From Rhodoferax sp. (GTDB lineage Bacteria; Pseudomonadota; Gammaproteobacteria; Burkholderiales; Burkholderiaceae_C): a stretch of DNA of 64,000 nt. The stretch's first letter is position 1, and each line of letters starts with the position of its first letter. The position numbers and the translations under genes were made by a program. Under the pieces are notes generated by a model. The model saw only the letters and a program-made list of their open reading frames with translations. It was not told the origin of the DNA and ran no database searches. The DNA lies in NCBI RefSeq assembly GCF_010365055.1, contig NZ_JAAFHA010000001.1, positions 1 to 64,000 on the forward strand. The letters are read 5' to 3'. Shown here one piece after another: positions 9,092-19,531 of the stretch.

Positions 9092-11014
9092 TCAGGCAGC
9101 CGTAGGCGCCACATCCGGCTTCACTGCGGGCGTACCACCACTGCTACTGCTGTCACTACCGGCGGGCGGGATGCGTGGCGTCCAGTCTTTCGGCGGACGG
9201 GGCTCTTTACCGGCCATGATGTCGTCAAGCTGTTCGCTATCGATGGTTTCCCATTCCAGCAAGGCTTTAGCCATCGCATGCATCTTGTCCCGGTTGTCTT
9301 CAATGAGTTTTCGCGCCAGGCCGTACTGCTGGTCAATGATGCGACGCACCTCGGCGTCCACCTTCTGCATGGTCTCTTCACTCATGGTCGTGGTCTTGGT
9401 GACTGAACGACCCAAAAACACCTCACCCTCGTTTTCAGCGTAGACCATCGGGCCCAGGGCATCGGTCATGCCATAACGCGTCACCATGTCGCGCGCAATG
9501 TGGGTCGCACGCTCAAAGTCGTTGCTGGCGCCGGTGGTCATTTGGTTCATGAACACTTCTTCAGCAATCCGGCCACCAAACAGCATGCTGATCTGGTGCA
9601 GCATGTATTCGCTGTCGTAGCTGTAGCGGTCTTGCGCGGGCAAACTCATGGTGACCCCCAGGGCACGACCGCGTGGAATGATGGTGACCTTGTGCACCGG
9701 ATCGCACTTGGACAACAACTTGCCAATCAGCGCGTGGCCCGACTCGTGATACGCCGTGTTCTTGCGCTCGCTCTCGGGCATGACCATGCTCTTGCGCTCA
9801 GGACCCATGAGGATTTTGTCCTTGGCTTTTTCAAAGTCCACCATCTCGACCGTGCGGGCATTGCGTCGTGCCGCCATCAGGGCCGCTTCATTGCACAGGT
9901 TGGCGAGGTCCGCACCCGACATGCCCGGCGTACCGCGCGCGATTACGCCGGCATTGACGTCCTGACCCAAGGGAACCTTGCGCATGTGCACATTGAGGAT
10001 TTGCTCACGGCCCCGTATGTCGGGCAGCGTGACATACACCTGCCGGTCAAAACGACCCGGACGCAACAACGCGGAATCCAGAATGTCGGGGCGGTTGGTA
10101 GCGGCCACCACGATCACGCCAACATTGGTCTCAAAACCATCCATCTCCACCAGCATCTGGTTCAGGGTCTGCTCACGCTCATCATTGCCACCGCCCAAGC
10201 CGGCGCCCCGTTGCCGACCGACTGCATCAATTTCATCGATAAAAATAATGCAAGGCGCATTCTTCTTGGCGTTCTCGAACATGTCGCGCACGCGGGACGC
10301 GCCGACACCGACGAACATCTCAACGAAGTCAGAGCCCGAGATTGAAAAGAACGGCACCTTGGCCTCACCGGCAATGCCCTTGGCCAGCAGCGTCTTGCCG
10401 GTGCCGGGTGGGCCGACCAACAACAGGCCGCGCGGAATACGCCCCCCCAGTTTTTGGAATTTGGCAGGATCTTTCAGGAAGTCCACCACTTCCTTGACTT
10501 CTTCCTTGGCCTCGTCACAACCAGCCACATCCGCAAACGTGACCGTGTTCGTGTTTTCGTCAAGCAAGCGCGCCTTGGATTTGCCAAAACTGAAAGCACC
10601 GCCCTTGCCGCCGCCCTGCATCTGACGCATAAAGTAAACCCACACACCGATCAACAAGAGCATCGGTCCCCAGCTGACCAGCAGCGTCATGAGCAACGAG
10701 CCTTCTTCGCGGGGTTTGACATCAAATTTGACATCATTGGCGATCAGGTCACCTACCAGACCACGGTCCAAGTAAGTGGCGGTTGTGCGGACCCTGCGGT
10801 CGTCGGTCGTGACAGCCACAATTTCAGTACCGCCCTGCCCCTCCTGAATCACGGCACTCTTGATGCGATTGTTGCGAACTTCCTCCAGGAAGTCAGAGTA
10901 GCCCAGATACCCGGCGCTCGCAGGTCCCCGCGCATCAAACTGTTTGAATACGGTGAACAGCACAAGGGCTATAACAAGCCAGACGGCAATTTTTGAAAAC
11001 CACTGATTATTCAA
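9092..11014 (-). CDS. ftsH: ATP-dependent zinc metalloprotease FtsH
   Basis: A membrane-anchored AAA+ protease that degrades LpxC, sigma-32 and misfolded membrane proteins in well-studied relatives. An N-terminal TM helix (about 8-26) and a second (about 100-120) flank a periplasmic domain. Walker A is GPPGTGKT, Walker [12 protein letters not shown], and the zinc site HESGH. The tracked start 11026 is not the likely one. TTG 11014 (reading [12 protein letters not shown]) has GGAG exactly six bases upstream and matches family N-termini, giving 640 residues. rlmE lies upstream in the same direction. Confidence 0.97.
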   Translation of the reverse strand: MNNQWFSKIAVWLVIALVLFTVFKQFDARGPASAGYLGYSDFLEEVRNNRIKSAVIQEGQGGTEIVAVTTDDRRVRTTATYLDRGLVGDLIANDVKFDVKPREEGSLLMTLLVSWGPMLLLIGVWVYFMRQMQGGGKGGAFSFGKSKARLLDENTNTVTFADVAGCDEAKEEVKEVVDFLKDPAKFQKLGGRIPRGLLLVGPPGTGKTLLAKGIAGEAKVPFFSISGSDFVEMFVGVGASRVRDMFENAKKNAPCIIFIDEIDAVGRQRGAGLGGGNDEREQTLNQMLVEMDGFETNVGVIVVAATNRPDILDSALLRPGRFDRQVYVTLPDIRGREQILNVHMRKVPLGQDVNAGVIARGTPGMSGADLANLCNEAALMAARRNARTVEMVDFEKAKDKILMGPERKSMVMPESERKNTAYHESGHALIGKLLSKCDPVHKVTIIPRGRALGVTMSLPAQDRYSYDSEYMLHQISMLFGGRIAEEVFMNQMTTGASNDFERATHIARDMVTRYGMTDALGPMVYAENEGEVFLGRSVTKTTTMSEETMQKVDAEVRRIIDQQYGLARKLIEDNRDKMHAMAKALLEWETIDSEQLDDIMAGKEPRPPKDWTPRIPPAGSDSSSSGGTPAVKPDVAPTAA

Positions 11015-11020
11015 GCGAGG

Positions 11021-11024
11021 CTCC
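11021..11024 (-). promoter_or_regulatory. Shine-Dalgarno fixing the TTG start of ftsH
   Basis: GGAG on the minus strand, then CCTCGC (6 nt), then TTG at 11014. No ATG in this frame lies near the conserved N-terminus, so the SD decides the start. Confidence 0.75.
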
Positions 11025-11132
11025 AAAGGGTGAGCAAATAAGAAGACAGAGATAACTTGGGTGGCATTTTAGGCGTTTCAAGATGCGCCCGGCATGGTTT
11101 TATGCCGTTCAGCCTCAGACAAAGCATGGGAT

Positions 11133-11807
11133 TCAAGGGGCTTTCAATCCCAGCCCGACCAGGAAGGTTTCCGAGGACTTGTCCCGGGATGCCTTGGGTT
11201 TGATCCGCTTGACCAGCACAAAGGTCTCCTTGAATCGTTTGACCAGTGGCTCGTAGGAAGCGCCATGAAACACTTTGGCCACCAGCGCGCCCTGCGGCTT
11301 CATGTGATTCTGGACGAATTCAAGCGCCAACTCAACCAGATTCTCAATGCGGGCAGCGTCGGCCGAGTCAATGCCCGACAAGTTGGGCGCCATATCGGAA
11401 ACCACCACATCAGCTTGGCGCCCCTGCATTTCAGCCTCCAACTGCAGCAAGATATCGGACTCGCGAAAATCCCCCTGCAAGAAGACGACGCCTTCGACCG
11501 GCTCCATCGGCAGGATATCGAGCGCAATGATGGTGCCGTTGAGTGCCCCGACCGCCGCTCCGCCACCCGTGGCGGTCTTGGGTGACATTTTGCGGCGCAC
11601 GTACTGGCTCCACGCGCCGGGGGTTGAGCCCAGGTCCACCACCAGTTGACCCGGCTTGATCAAACCCAGTGTTTCATCAATTTCCTTGAGCTTGTACGCG
11701 GCCCGCGCGCGGTAACCTTCAAGTTTTGCCAATTTGACGTAGGTGTCATTGACATGGTCGTTTAACCAGGCCCGATTGACCTTGCTGCTTTTAGTTTGGG
11801 ATTTCAT
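11133..11807 (-). CDS. rlmE: 23S rRNA 2'-O-ribose methyltransferase RlmE
   Basis: Methylates U2552 of 23S rRNA late in 50S assembly (RlmE/FtsJ/RrmJ family). The 224-residue Rossmann-fold enzyme shows [11 protein letters not shown] (catalytic Lys), the SAM loop [21 protein letters not shown] (catalytic Asp) and [10 protein letters not shown] (second Lys). It has an insertion of about 15 Gly/Ala-rich residues ([14 protein letters not shown]) after the SAM loop. It is upstream of ftsH, the common pairing, and its start codon is only 28 bp from that of divergent yhbY. Confidence 0.96.
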   Translation of the reverse strand: MKSQTKSSKVNRAWLNDHVNDTYVKLAKLEGYRARAAYKLKEIDETLGLIKPGQLVVDLGSTPGAWSQYVRRKMSPKTATGGGAAVGALNGTIIALDILPMEPVEGVVFLQGDFRESDILLQLEAEMQGRQADVVVSDMAPNLSGIDSADAARIENLVELALEFVQNHMKPQGALVAKVFHGASYEPLVKRFKETFVLVKRIKPKASRDKSSETFLVGLGLKAP

Positions 11808-11835
11808 TTTTGCCTTCCTCGCCGATAATATAGAT

Positions 11836-12309
11836 ATGTCTCAAATTCAACTGACCCCCGCCCAACGCAAAGAGCACCGCGCAGAAGCGCATCACCTTGA
11901 CCCTGTGGTCATGATTGGTGGTGACGGGCTCACCGCCGCGGTAAAAAAAGAAGCCGATGCCGCGTTGAACGCGCACGGACTCATCAAGATTCGTGTCTTC
12001 TCGGATGATCGGGCCGCCCGCGAAGCCATGTTTCAAACCCTGTCCGACGAACTGAACGCCGCACCAATTCAGCATATCGGCAAGCTGCTGGTGCTCTGGC
12101 GACCGATACCGGAGAAGGAAAAAACGGTCGATGAAGATCGCATGCCCGGCCCGCGTGACTTCAAGGTTCTCAAATACAGCAAACGCGGCGGCCAGCGTCC
12201 CGAAGTCAAGACCCTGCGCGTGCTGGGCAACCAGCGCCTCACCCCAGGGGGTCAGGTCAAACGTGCCAAACCCAAGCAAATCAGCATCAAGAAGCGCAGC
12301 CAAACTTGA
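11836..12309 (+). CDS. yhbY: YhbY-family (CRM domain) RNA-binding protein
   Basis: A CRS1/YhbY domain protein associated with pre-50S ribosome assembly in E. coli. The 157-residue protein opens [19 protein letters not shown], followed by the CRM core with [17 protein letters not shown] and [10 protein letters not shown], and ends in a basic tail rich in Lys/Arg. ATG 11836 replaces the tracked 11743, which lies inside rlmE. No Shine-Dalgarno precedes it; instead GATAATATAGAT directly abuts the ATG, so the transcript may be leaderless. Divergence from rlmE puts two ribosome-assembly genes back to back. Confidence 0.92.
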   Translation: MSQIQLTPAQRKEHRAEAHHLDPVVMIGGDGLTAAVKKEADAALNAHGLIKIRVFSDDRAAREAMFQTLSDELNAAPIQHIGKLLVLWRPIPEKEKTVDEDRMPGPRDFKVLKYSKRGGQRPEVKTLRVLGNQRLTPGGQVKRAKPKQISIKKRSQT

Positions 12310-12324
12310 AATTCTGAGCTCTTG

Positions 12325-12365
12325 CGGGACAGACCGCCATATGCGCTGCTACAAGCCCTGTCCCG
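12325..12365. terminator. Inverted repeat between convergent yhbY and DUF4149 genes
   Basis: CGGGACAG and CTGTCCCG form a perfect 8-bp stem with a 25-nt loop. It sits in the 62-bp gap between two convergent stop codons, a typical place for a bidirectional terminator. There is no T-tract, so intrinsic termination is uncertain. Confidence 0.35.
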
Positions 12366-12371
12366 AACATT

Positions 12372-12773
12372 TCAAGAACGCTGCGGCGTCAACTTCCAGA
12401 AGGTCACGCCGGCGCACAGCCATTGCAGTAGATACATGGCGCTGCCTACGCTGTGCCACAGGCGCAAGTTCTCGCGCGCCACAATGCGAGGCGCCACGGC
12501 AAATTCAGCCAGCGCCGCCAGCAACATCCCTGAAACTATATAAATAATAGCTGCATGCGCAGCAGGGACGGGGGTTAGAGCCTGATTTTGTCTTGAACTC
12601 ATCAGCAGCAGCAAGGCACAGACACAAGACACCCAAGTCTGAGCGCTGAACAAGCGCGCCGCCATCTGGCCTGCCAGCGTTGGGCTTGGCAGCGTCGCAA
12701 ACAATAAGGGCACGACCAGAAAACCGATCGTGCTCAGGCTGCCCCACCACAGCGCAGCCGCCCAAAACGGCAA
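12372..12773 (-). CDS. DUF4149 family membrane protein
   Basis: A small integral membrane protein of 133 residues with about four hydrophobic helices (near 3-27, 45-58, 72-93 and 107-127). The opening PFWAAALWWGSLSTIGFLVVPLLFATLP resembles DUF4149 proteins, whose function is not established. The frame opens with a TTG at 12773 just after the greA stop; CTG codons a little upstream are also possible, so the start is unsure. Residues about 63-80 (ALTPVPAAHAAIIYIV) are encoded by a copy of the dispersed repeat read on the opposite strand. Confidence 0.75.
   Translation of the reverse strand: MPFWAAALWWGSLSTIGFLVVPLLFATLPSPTLAGQMAARLFSAQTWVSCVCALLLLMSSRQNQALTPVPAAHAAIIYIVSGMLLAALAEFAVAPRIVARENLRLWHSVGSAMYLLQWLCAGVTFWKLTPQRS
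12535..12583 (+). repeat. 49-nt dispersed repeat copy inside the DUF4149 gene
   Basis: Starts ACTATATAAATAATAGCTGC and ends GGGGGTTAGAGCCT. It aligns end to end without gaps to the copies at 19293, 20631, 34778, 39387 and 50511. Read on the minus strand it encodes ALTPVPAAHAAIIYIV in the gene's frame. Confidence 0.75.
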
Positions 12774-12786
12774 CCGTGACAGCAGC

Positions 12787-13263
12787 TTAGACGTAACTCA
12801 CCGCCACCACTTCGTAGTGCTTGACGCCACCCGGCGCTTGCACTTCGGCGGTGTCGCCTTTTTCTTTTCCGATCAGCGCGCGGGCGATCGGGCTGCCAAT
12901 GTTGATCAACCCCAGCTTGATATCAGCCTCATCTTCACCCACAATTTGATAGGTGACTGACGCACCCGACGCTTCGTCTTCCAGCTGAACCGTGGCGCCA
13001 AACACGACCCGGCCATCCGCATGCAGGTCAGCCGGATCAATCACCTGGCACACGGAGAGCTTGCCTTCAATCTCCTGAATGCGCCCTTCGATAAAGCCCT
13101 GTTTGTCCTTGGCGACTTCGTACTCGGCGTTTTCGCTCAGGTCACCCTGGGCACGTGCCTCGGCAATGGCATTGATGACCCAGGGGCGCTCAACCGTTTT
13201 CAGTTTGTGCAACTCGGCCTTGAGCTTTTCAGCGCCGCGTTTGGTAATAGGAAGGGTAGCCAC
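12787..13263 (-). CDS. greA: Transcription elongation factor GreA
   Basis: Binds the RNA polymerase secondary channel and stimulates cleavage of backtracked RNA. With GTG 13263 as start (MATLPITKRGAEKLKAEL) it is 158 residues, the same as E. coli GreA. The coiled-coil tip carries the acidic pair in GDLSENAEYEVAKDKQ, and the globular C-terminal domain ends GGVKHYEVVAVSYV. The GTG has GGAG six bases upstream; the tracked start 13293 adds ten spurious residues. It lies downstream of carB but beyond a terminator hairpin. Confidence 0.97.
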   Translation of the reverse strand: MATLPITKRGAEKLKAELHKLKTVERPWVINAIAEARAQGDLSENAEYEVAKDKQGFIEGRIQEIEGKLSVCQVIDPADLHADGRVVFGATVQLEDEASGASVTYQIVGEDEADIKLGLINIGSPIARALIGKEKGDTAEVQAPGGVKHYEVVAVSYV

Positions 13264-13269
13264 GTGCTG

Positions 13270-13273
13270 CTCC
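13270..13273 (-). promoter_or_regulatory. Shine-Dalgarno fixing the GTG start of greA
   Basis: GGAG, then CAGCAC (6 nt), then GTG 13263 on the minus strand. The resulting protein has exactly the usual GreA length. Confidence 0.8.
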
Positions 13274-13284
13274 GATGTGGGATA

Positions 13285-13311
13285 TAAAAACAAAACCGCC
13301 CGTTCGGCGGC
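13285..13311 (-). terminator. Intrinsic terminator downstream of carB
   Basis: On the minus strand GCCGCCGAACGGGCGGTTTTGTTTTT forms a GC stem (CCGCC with GGCGG) followed by a T-rich tract. It lies 22 bp past the carB stop and ahead of the greA start. Confidence 0.8.
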
Positions 13312-13332
13312 ATTGACAAAAATCAGGTTCGA

Positions 13333-16300
13333 TTATGCCGTGATTGTCAGCGCACCTCTGGCGAGCGCCAACTGGGCATGCATTTCCTGGATCGAGATGA
13401 CACTCAGATCGTCCATATAACGCATCCCCTGCACGGCCGCCTCGGCGCCGGCAATGGTCGTGAAGGTGGTGACCCGCCCGAACAAAGCCGAGGTGCGGAT
13501 ATGCCGCGAGTCCGCAATCGCATTGCGCCGCTCTTCCACCGTGTTGATGACCAGCGCAATTTCCTGGTTCTTGATCATGTCCACAATGTTGGGGCGCCCT
13601 TCGGTCACCTTGTTGACCGTGGCACAACTCACCCCGGCCGCGTTGATTGCCAAGGCCGTTCCCTTGGTGGCCAGCACGGTGAACCCCAACTCCACTAAAT
13701 CACGGGCGACCTCAATGACACGGGGCTTGTCGTTGTTTTTGACCGAGATGAACACCTTGCCGGCGGGCTCGCCAGAGGGAGTGCGCGGTCTGGGCAATTT
13801 GGTTCCGGCGCCAATTTGAGACTTCACAAAGGCCTCGCCAAAAGTTTTGCCCACGCCCATCACCTCGCCGGTCGACTTCATCTCGGGGCCCAGTATCGTG
13901 TCCACACCGGGGAATTTGACGAACGGAAACACCGCTTCTTTCACGCTGAAATAGGGTGGCGTGACTTCCGTCCCGATGCCCTGCGAGGCGAGCGACTGCC
14001 CCACCATGCAGCGCGCCGCCACTTTTGCCAACTGAACGCCGGTGGCTTTGGACACAAAGGGCACGGTGCGGGATGCCCGTGGATTGACTTCCAGCACAAA
14101 AATCACATCAGCACCGTCCAGGCTCTGGATGGCGAACTGCACGTTCATCAAGCCGACGACATGCAAGGCCTCGGCCATGGCGGCGGTCTGGCGCTTGATC
14201 TCGGTCACGGTTTCCGCACTCAAACTGTAGGGCGGCAGCGAGCAAGCCGAGTCACCGCTGTGCACACCGGCTTGTTCAATGTGCTCCATGACGCCGCCGA
14301 TGAAGGTTTGGCCCTGCGCATCGCGTACGCAGTCCACATCGCACTCAATGGCGTCATTCAAAAAGCGGTCCAGCAGCACCGGCGAATCGTGGCTGACCTT
14401 GACCGCCTCGCGCATGTAGCGCTCCAGATCGCGCTGCTCATGCACGATTTCCATGGCGCGGCCACCCAGCACATAGCTCGGTCGCACCACCAGCGGGTAG
14501 CCCAGTGCGGCCGCCTTTTCAAGCGCCTCGGGCTCGGTGCGGGCAGTCGCGTTGGCGGGTTGGCGCAGCCCAAGTTCATGCAGCAACTTCTGAAAGCGCT
14601 CACGGTCTTCGGCGGCGTCGATCATGTCGGGCGAGGTGCCAATGATGGGCACGCCGTTGGCTTCCAGCGCCAGCGCCAGCTTGAGGGGTGTCTGGCCGCC
14701 GTACTGCACGATCACGCCATAGGGCTTTTCCTTGTCCACAATCTCCAGCACGTCTTCCAGCGTGACCGGCTCGAAATAGAGACGATCCGAGGTGTCATAG
14801 TCGGTCGACACGGTCTCGGGATTGCAGTTGACCATGATGGTCTCGTAGCCATCTTCGCGCATGGCGAGCGCAGCATGCACGCAACAGTAGTCAAACTCAA
14901 TACCCTGGCCAATGCGGTTCGGTCCGCCGCCGAGCACCATGATTTTTTTCCGATCCGTGGGCTCGGCCTCGCATTCGCTGCCGGTATCGAAGGGACTGGA
15001 GGACTCATAGGTCGAATAGAGATAGGCTGTGTTGGTGGCGAACTCGGCTGCGCAGGTGTCAACGCGCTTGTAGACCGGGCGCACACCCAGGGCGTGTCGT
15101 TTCTCACGCACCGCCGTGTCGGTGGTCTTGAACTGTTTGGCCAGGCGCCGATCGGAAAATCCTTTTTGCTTCAAGGCGCGCAAGGTCGCGCCGTCCATCG
15201 CATCCAGCGTGGAGCCCCGTTCCGGCGCGGGCAAGCGCTCAATCTCCAGCTCAATCTTGACGATCTGCTCAATCTGCACCAGAAACCAGCGGTCAATTTT
15301 GGTCAGCGCAAACACCTCGTCCACGCTCCAGCCAGCGGCAAAGGCGTCGCCGACGTACCAAATCCGATCGGGGCCAGGCTCGCCCAGCTCCTTTTCGAGG
15401 ATTTCACGGTCCTGGGTCTTCTCGTTCATGCCGTCGACGCCCACTTCCAGGCCGCGCAGGGCTTTCTGGAACGACTCCTGAAAAGTACGCCCCATCGCCA
15501 TCACCTCGCCGACCGATTTCATCTGCGTCGTCAAGCGGCAATCGGCCGCCGGGAACTTCTCGAACGCGAAACGCGGGATCTTCGTCACCACATAGTCAAT
15601 GCTCGGCTCAAAGCTGGCCGGTGTGGCGCCGCCCGTGATGTCGTTGCGCAATTCGTCCAGCGTGTAACCCACCGCGAGTTTGGCGGCGATCTTGGCAATC
15701 GGGAAGCCCGTGGCCTTGGAGGCCAATGCCGAGGAACGCGAAACGCGCGGATTCATCTCGATCACCACCATGCGTCCGTCATCGGGGTTGATCGAAAACT
15801 GCACGTTGGAGCCACCGGTATCGACGCCAATTTCGCGGAGAACGGCCAGACTGGCGTTGCGCAAAATCTGATATTCCTTGTCGGAGAGCGTCTGCGCCGG
15901 CGCGACTGTGATCGAGTCGCCGGTGTGCACGCCCATCGGGTCCAAATTCTCGATGGAACAAACAATGATGCAGTTGTCCGCTTGGTCGCGCACCACCTCC
16001 ATCTCGTACTCTTTCCAACCCAGCAGCGACTCTTCAATCAGCAATTCATTGGTCGGTGACGCTTCCAGACCGCGCTTGCAGATGACTTCGAACTCTTCCG
16101 GGTTGTAGGCAATGCCGCCGCCGGTGCCCCCAAGCGTGAAACTGGGCCGGATCACGGTCGGGAAACCCACCGTCTTTTGCACGCCCCAGGCCTCCTCCAT
16201 GCTGTGGGCAATGCCCGAGCGCGCCGAGCCCAGGCCAATCTTGGTCATCGCATCCTTGAACTTCAGCCGGTCTTCGGCCTTGTCTATCGCCTCGGGCTTG

Positions 16301-16653
16301 GCGCCAATCAACTCAACGTTGTACTTTTCGAGCACGCCGTGGTGCCACAGGTCGAGCGCACAGTTCAGCGCAGTCTGGCCGCCCATGGTCGGCAGGATCG
16401 CATCGGGGCGCTCCTTGGCGATGATCTTCTCGACCGTCTGCCAGGTGATCGGCTCGATGTAAGTCACATCCGCCGTGGCCGGGTCGGTCATGATGGTGGC
16501 CGGGTTGCTGTTGATCAGAATGACTTTGAAGCCCTCCTCGCGCAACGCCTTGCAGGCTTGCACGCCAGAGTAGTCAAACTCGCAGGCCTGGCCGATGATG
16601 ATCGGGCCCGCGCCAATGATGAGGATGCTTTTGATGTCGGTACGTTTTGGCAT
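13333..16653 (-). CDS. carB: Carbamoyl phosphate synthase large subunit
   Basis: Makes carbamoyl phosphate from bicarbonate, ammonia (channelled from CarA) and two ATP, feeding arginine and pyrimidine synthesis. The 1106 residues comprise two homologous ATP-grasp halves: the first opens [21 protein letters not shown] and the second [20 protein letters not shown]. An oligomerisation region lies between and an MGS-like allosteric domain ([12 protein letters not shown] onward) at the C-terminus. The 1106 residues are slightly longer than the usual 1073 or so. ATG 16653 ([10 protein letters not shown]) is preferred over 16686. It is separated from carA by a LeuE-type exporter gene. Confidence 0.98.
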   Translation of the reverse strand: MPKRTDIKSILIIGAGPIIIGQACEFDYSGVQACKALREEGFKVILINSNPATIMTDPATADVTYIEPITWQTVEKIIAKERPDAILPTMGGQTALNCALDLWHHGVLEKYNVELIGAKPEAIDKAEDRLKFKDAMTKIGLGSARSGIAHSMEEAWGVQKTVGFPTVIRPSFTLGGTGGGIAYNPEEFEVICKRGLEASPTNELLIEESLLGWKEYEMEVVRDQADNCIIVCSIENLDPMGVHTGDSITVAPAQTLSDKEYQILRNASLAVLREIGVDTGGSNVQFSINPDDGRMVVIEMNPRVSRSSALASKATGFPIAKIAAKLAVGYTLDELRNDITGGATPASFEPSIDYVVTKIPRFAFEKFPAADCRLTTQMKSVGEVMAMGRTFQESFQKALRGLEVGVDGMNEKTQDREILEKELGEPGPDRIWYVGDAFAAGWSVDEVFALTKIDRWFLVQIEQIVKIELEIERLPAPERGSTLDAMDGATLRALKQKGFSDRRLAKQFKTTDTAVREKRHALGVRPVYKRVDTCAAEFATNTAYLYSTYESSSPFDTGSECEAEPTDRKKIMVLGGGPNRIGQGIEFDYCCVHAALAMREDGYETIMVNCNPETVSTDYDTSDRLYFEPVTLEDVLEIVDKEKPYGVIVQYGGQTPLKLALALEANGVPIIGTSPDMIDAAEDRERFQKLLHELGLRQPANATARTEPEALEKAAALGYPLVVRPSYVLGGRAMEIVHEQRDLERYMREAVKVSHDSPVLLDRFLNDAIECDVDCVRDAQGQTFIGGVMEHIEQAGVHSGDSACSLPPYSLSAETVTEIKRQTAAMAEALHVVGLMNVQFAIQSLDGADVIFVLEVNPRASRTVPFVSKATGVQLAKVAARCMVGQSLASQGIGTEVTPPYFSVKEAVFPFVKFPGVDTILGPEMKSTGEVMGVGKTFGEAFVKSQIGAGTKLPRPRTPSGEPAGKVFISVKNNDKPRVIEVARDLVELGFTVLATKGTALAINAAGVSCATVNKVTEGRPNIVDMIKNQEIALVINTVEERRNAIADSRHIRTSALFGRVTTFTTIAGAEAAVQGMRYMDDLSVISIQEMHAQLALARGALTITA

Positions 16654-16736
16654 GTTGAAGAACTGCTCTCTTGTAGTCACGCGCAACCGAGGGGCTGCAA
16701 TTTCAAATAACGAATTTCAGACGATGAACGACGAAT

Positions 16737-17402
16737 TCAAGTCAGATTGGCGGTGGCCAACTTGGCGCCGAACCACAAAAAAAGGCCACCGACCATGCTC
16801 GACAGTCCGGCTGACAGCCTTTTGCGCTGGGCAAATCCTTGCGCCAGCCTGGCCCCCGCGACGATCAGCACGGACAGATAGAGGGCGCTGAAGGTCATCA
16901 GGATAGCGCTCAGAATCAAGAACGGCACTTCGGGTTGGGCGTAGGCGGGGTCAATGAACTGCACAAAGAACGACAGCAAGAACAAAATCGCCTTCGGATT
17001 GAGCAGGCTGATGACCAAAGCGCGGCGAAACGGGCGCTGCAGATGGGCCGCCGTGATGGAGGCAGTCGCCACAGCGGCCGGCGCCTGAGGCGCGGTGCGC
17101 AAACTCATCAGCGCCGCGCGCAGCAGGTTGAAGCCTACCCAGGTCAGGTAACCGGCCCCCGCATACTTGACCACCATGAACATCGCCGGGTAAGTGCGCA
17201 AGATGCCGGCGGCACCCAACGCGGTGCAGACCAGCAAGATCGTGTCACCCACAAACACGCCATAAGCCCCCTGGAAACCCGCCCGCACACCTCGCGCGGT
17301 CGCCACCGACAGGACATACAGCGAGTTGGGCCCGGGCAGCAAAATGATGCCGAAAGCGCCAATCACATACGTCCACAGGTCGGTGACGCCGTAAAAACTC
17401 AT
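16737..17402 (-). CDS. LeuE-like amino-acid exporter (LysE/RhtB superfamily)
   Basis: A 221-residue inner-membrane exporter with about six hydrophobic helices. [18 protein letters not shown] is the RhtB/LysE signature near the N-terminus, followed by [30 protein letters not shown] is a second family motif near residues 130-150, and the latter closely resembles E. coli LeuE. Its ATG overlaps the carA stop by four bases (ATGA), so it is translationally coupled to carA and precedes carB. Amino-acid efflux is inferred from family; the substrate is unknown. Confidence 0.9.
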   Translation of the reverse strand: MSFYGVTDLWTYVIGAFGIILLPGPNSLYVLSVATARGVRAGFQGAYGVFVGDTILLVCTALGAAGILRTYPAMFMVVKYAGAGYLTWVGFNLLRAALMSLRTAPQAPAAVATASITAAHLQRPFRRALVISLLNPKAILFLLSFFVQFIDPAYAQPEVPFLILSAILMTFSALYLSVLIVAGARLAQGFAQRKRLSAGLSSMVGGLFLWFGAKLATANLT

Positions 17403-18586
17403 GCCCGCTGCTCCATTGCCCGCAGGAACCGGTCAAAAAGGCAGCCAATGTCATGGGGACCGGGCGAAGCCTCGGGATGGCCTTGAAAACAGAACGCCGG
17501 TTGGTCGGTGCGCTCGAGCCCCTGCAGGGTGCCGTCGAACAGGCTGATGTGGGTTGCACGCAAATTAGTCGGCAGCATGTTTTCATCCACCGCAAAACCG
17601 TGGTTTTGACTGGTGATCGAGACACGGCCGGTGTTCAGGTCTTTGACCGGGTGGTTGGCACCATGGTGGCCAAACTTCATCTTGAAGGTGCTGGCACCAC
17701 TGGCCAGCGCCATGATCTGATGCCCCAGGCAAATGCCAAAGGTTGGAATGCCGGATTCGATCAACTCAGCAGCGGCGGCAATGGCGTAGTCGCACGGCTG
17801 CGGGTCGCCGGGCCCGTTGCTCAAGAAGATGCCATCGGGCTGGTACTTGAGCGCATCAAACGCAGAGGTCTGTGCCGGCACCACGGTCACCCGGCAACCG
17901 CGTTCGGCCAACATGCGCAAAATGTTCTTCTTGACGCCAAAGTCGTAGGCGACGACATGAAATCTTGGCGCGGTCAGTTCACCGTAACCGGGCTTGCCGC
18001 CCAGGGGCGGCTGGGACAAGCGCCATTCGGTCTGGGTCCAGGCATAGGGCGCTTGAACCGTAACGACCTGGGCCAGATCCAGTCCCGCCATGGGAGACGC
18101 CGCCTGGGCCAGCGCAATGGCCTGGTCAATCAGCAGTTGGGTCACCGCCTCGCCCGGCGCCAGGGCCATGATGCAGCCGTTTTGCGCGCCCTGACTGCGC
18201 AACTGGCGTGTCAACCGGCGGGTATCAATATTGGCAATCGCCACCGTGCCCTCGCGTACCAGATAGTCGCCCAAGGACATGGTTTGACGGAAATTGGACG
18301 CCAGCAGCGGCAAATCCTTGATGACCAGACCGGCCACGTGCACCTTGTCCGCCTCCACATCTTCGTCATTGACACCATAGTTGCCAATGTGCGGATACGT
18401 GAGGGTGACGATTTGCTGGCAGTAGCTCGGATCGGTGAGGATTTCCTGGTAGCCGGTCATGGCGGTGTTGAACACCAGCTCGCCGACGGTGGAACCCGTG
18501 GCGCCAATGGAATGACCAACATAGACGGTGCCGTCTGCGAGCGCCAGGATGGCGGGGGGGGCATTTCCCTGTAAGGACAAAAGCAC
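17399..18586 (-). CDS. carA: Carbamoyl phosphate synthase small subunit
   Basis: The glutaminase subunit that supplies ammonia to CarB. It has 395 residues: an N-terminal CarA-specific domain ([36 protein letters not shown]) and a C-terminal class I amidotransferase domain. The nucleophile is in [12 protein letters not shown] and the catalytic His region is SQNHGFAV. The start is GTG 18586 with GGAG six bases upstream; the tracked 18631 adds 15 residues unlike the family. It is the first gene of carA-leuE-carB. Confidence 0.97.
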   Translation of the reverse strand: MLLSLQGNAPPAILALADGTVYVGHSIGATGSTVGELVFNTAMTGYQEILTDPSYCQQIVTLTYPHIGNYGVNDEDVEADKVHVAGLVIKDLPLLASNFRQTMSLGDYLVREGTVAIANIDTRRLTRQLRSQGAQNGCIMALAPGEAVTQLLIDQAIALAQAASPMAGLDLAQVVTVQAPYAWTQTEWRLSQPPLGGKPGYGELTAPRFHVVAYDFGVKKNILRMLAERGCRVTVVPAQTSAFDALKYQPDGIFLSNGPGDPQPCDYAIAAAAELIESGIPTFGICLGHQIMALASGASTFKMKFGHHGANHPVKDLNTGRVSITSQNHGFAVDENMLPTNLRATHISLFDGTLQGLERTDQPAFCFQGHPEASPGPHDIGCLFDRFLRAMEQRA

Positions 18587-18592
18587 TGGGTT

Positions 18593-18596
18593 CTCC
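18593..18596 (-). promoter_or_regulatory. Shine-Dalgarno fixing the GTG start of carA
   Basis: GGAG, then AACCCA (6 nt), then GTG 18586. It selects a start that matches CarA N-termini. Confidence 0.75.
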
Positions 18597-18707
18597 GGAA
18601 AGGGTTTTCGGGTACGCCCACGCCCGCTCAAGATGAAACTCTTGGCTTGCTGCTTGAAGGGAATTGGCTTGGGAGGGCGCTAGGCGTACAGGGTGCGATG
18701 AGGCGCC

Positions 18708-18730
18708 CGAGTATACCCTAGGGTAAGCCC
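18708..18730 (-). promoter_or_regulatory. Candidate carA promoter with a palindrome at the -10
   Basis: On the minus strand the perfect 12-bp palindrome TACCCTAGGGTA (18714-18725) runs into TATACT, a good -10 hexamer, about 120 bp before carA. No convincing -35 is seen. A palindrome there could be an operator for arginine or pyrimidine control. This is weak. Confidence 0.35.
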
Positions 18731-18742
18731 TGAACCGAGTCG

Positions 18743-19531
18743 CTACAGGCCTGCTGCCGCGCTGGCGTGCAGGCAAATGGCGGCGGCGGCGGCCACGTTG
18801 AGCGACTCTTCACCGCCGGGCTGGGCAATGCGCACGTGCAGGCGGGCCAATGCTTCCAGCTCCGCGCTGACGCCCTGCCCTTCGTGCCCCAGCGCCCAGG
18901 CGCAGGGCAGCGGCAGCGCCTGATTTTTGATCGCCTCGTGCAAATTGGCGCCCCGGTGCGAACTGGTCACCACGATCGGCACGGCCAGCAGTGCCAAATC
19001 AGCCAGCGCCACGCCCTCAATCAATTGCAGGCCCCAGTGCGCCCCCATGCCGGCGCGCAGCACCTTAGGGCTCCACAGCGCGGCCGTGCCTTTGAGGGCG
19101 ATGATCTGTTTGAAACCGAAGGCCGAGGCACTGCGCAGGATCGAACCGACATTGCCGGCATCCTGCACCCGGTCCAGAATGACCGACGCCAGCTGCGGCT
19201 GCAAAGCGGCCAGCAGCGGCAAGTCGAACACAAAACCCATCTGGGACGGCGATTCCAGGCCACTGATCGTGGCGAATAATGCATCTGGAATGACTATATT
19301 TTTAATAGCTGCTACAGCATATTCCACGCGGGCTAGAGGCCAATAAGACTCTGAAAATACGCCGAGCGTGGGTGTCACATGCCGGGCCAGTGCCGCGGAC
19401 CCCAAGTGCTCACCTTCGGCCCAGAAGCGGCCCTGCTTGCGATAGCCGGTGTTGTCTTGCGCGAGACGGCGCAGGTCTTTGAGCAAAGCATTGTCACGCG
19501 AGCTGATGTGCTGAACCTGCAAATCGGTCAT
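18743..19531 (-). CDS. TrmH/SpoU-family RNA 2'-O-methyltransferase
   Basis: A SPOUT-class methyltransferase of 262 residues. An N-terminal substrate-binding part ([16 protein letters not shown]) precedes the knotted SpoU domain with motif 1 [17 protein letters not shown], motif 2 [12 protein letters not shown] and motif 3 [18 protein letters not shown]. It probably methylates rRNA or tRNA; the site cannot be told. Its ATG overlaps the rnhB stop by four bases, making it the last gene of the long minus-strand envelope cluster. Residues about 65-80 ([16 protein letters not shown]) are encoded by a copy of the dispersed repeat. Confidence 0.92.
   Translation of the reverse strand: MTDLQVQHISSRDNALLKDLRRLAQDNTGYRKQGRFWAEGEHLGSAALARHVTPTLGVFSESYWPLARVEYAVAAIKNIVIPDALFATISGLESPSQMGFVFDLPLLAALQPQLASVILDRVQDAGNVGSILRSASAFGFKQIIALKGTAALWSPKVLRAGMGAHWGLQLIEGVALADLALLAVPIVVTSSHRGANLHEAIKNQALPLPCAWALGHEGQGVSAELEALARLHVRIAQPGGEESLNVAAAAAICLHASAAAGL
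19293..19341 (+). repeat. 49-nt dispersed repeat copy inside trmH-family gene
   Basis: Starts ACTATATTTTTAATAGCTGC and ends GCGGGCTAGAGGCC, 49 nt, a full match to the family ends. On the minus strand it encodes [16 protein letters not shown] in frame with the host gene. Confidence 0.85.

Noticed and set aside
13816-16059. 747-residue plus-strand ORF opposite carB
   Set aside because: Antisense shadow of a GC-rich gene; composition is His/Arg/Gly-rich and it matches no family.
16686-16736. ACGAATTTCAG / ACGAATTCAAG direct repeat between leuE and carB
   Set aside because: Short imperfect similarity in a small AT-richer gap; no functional reading possible.
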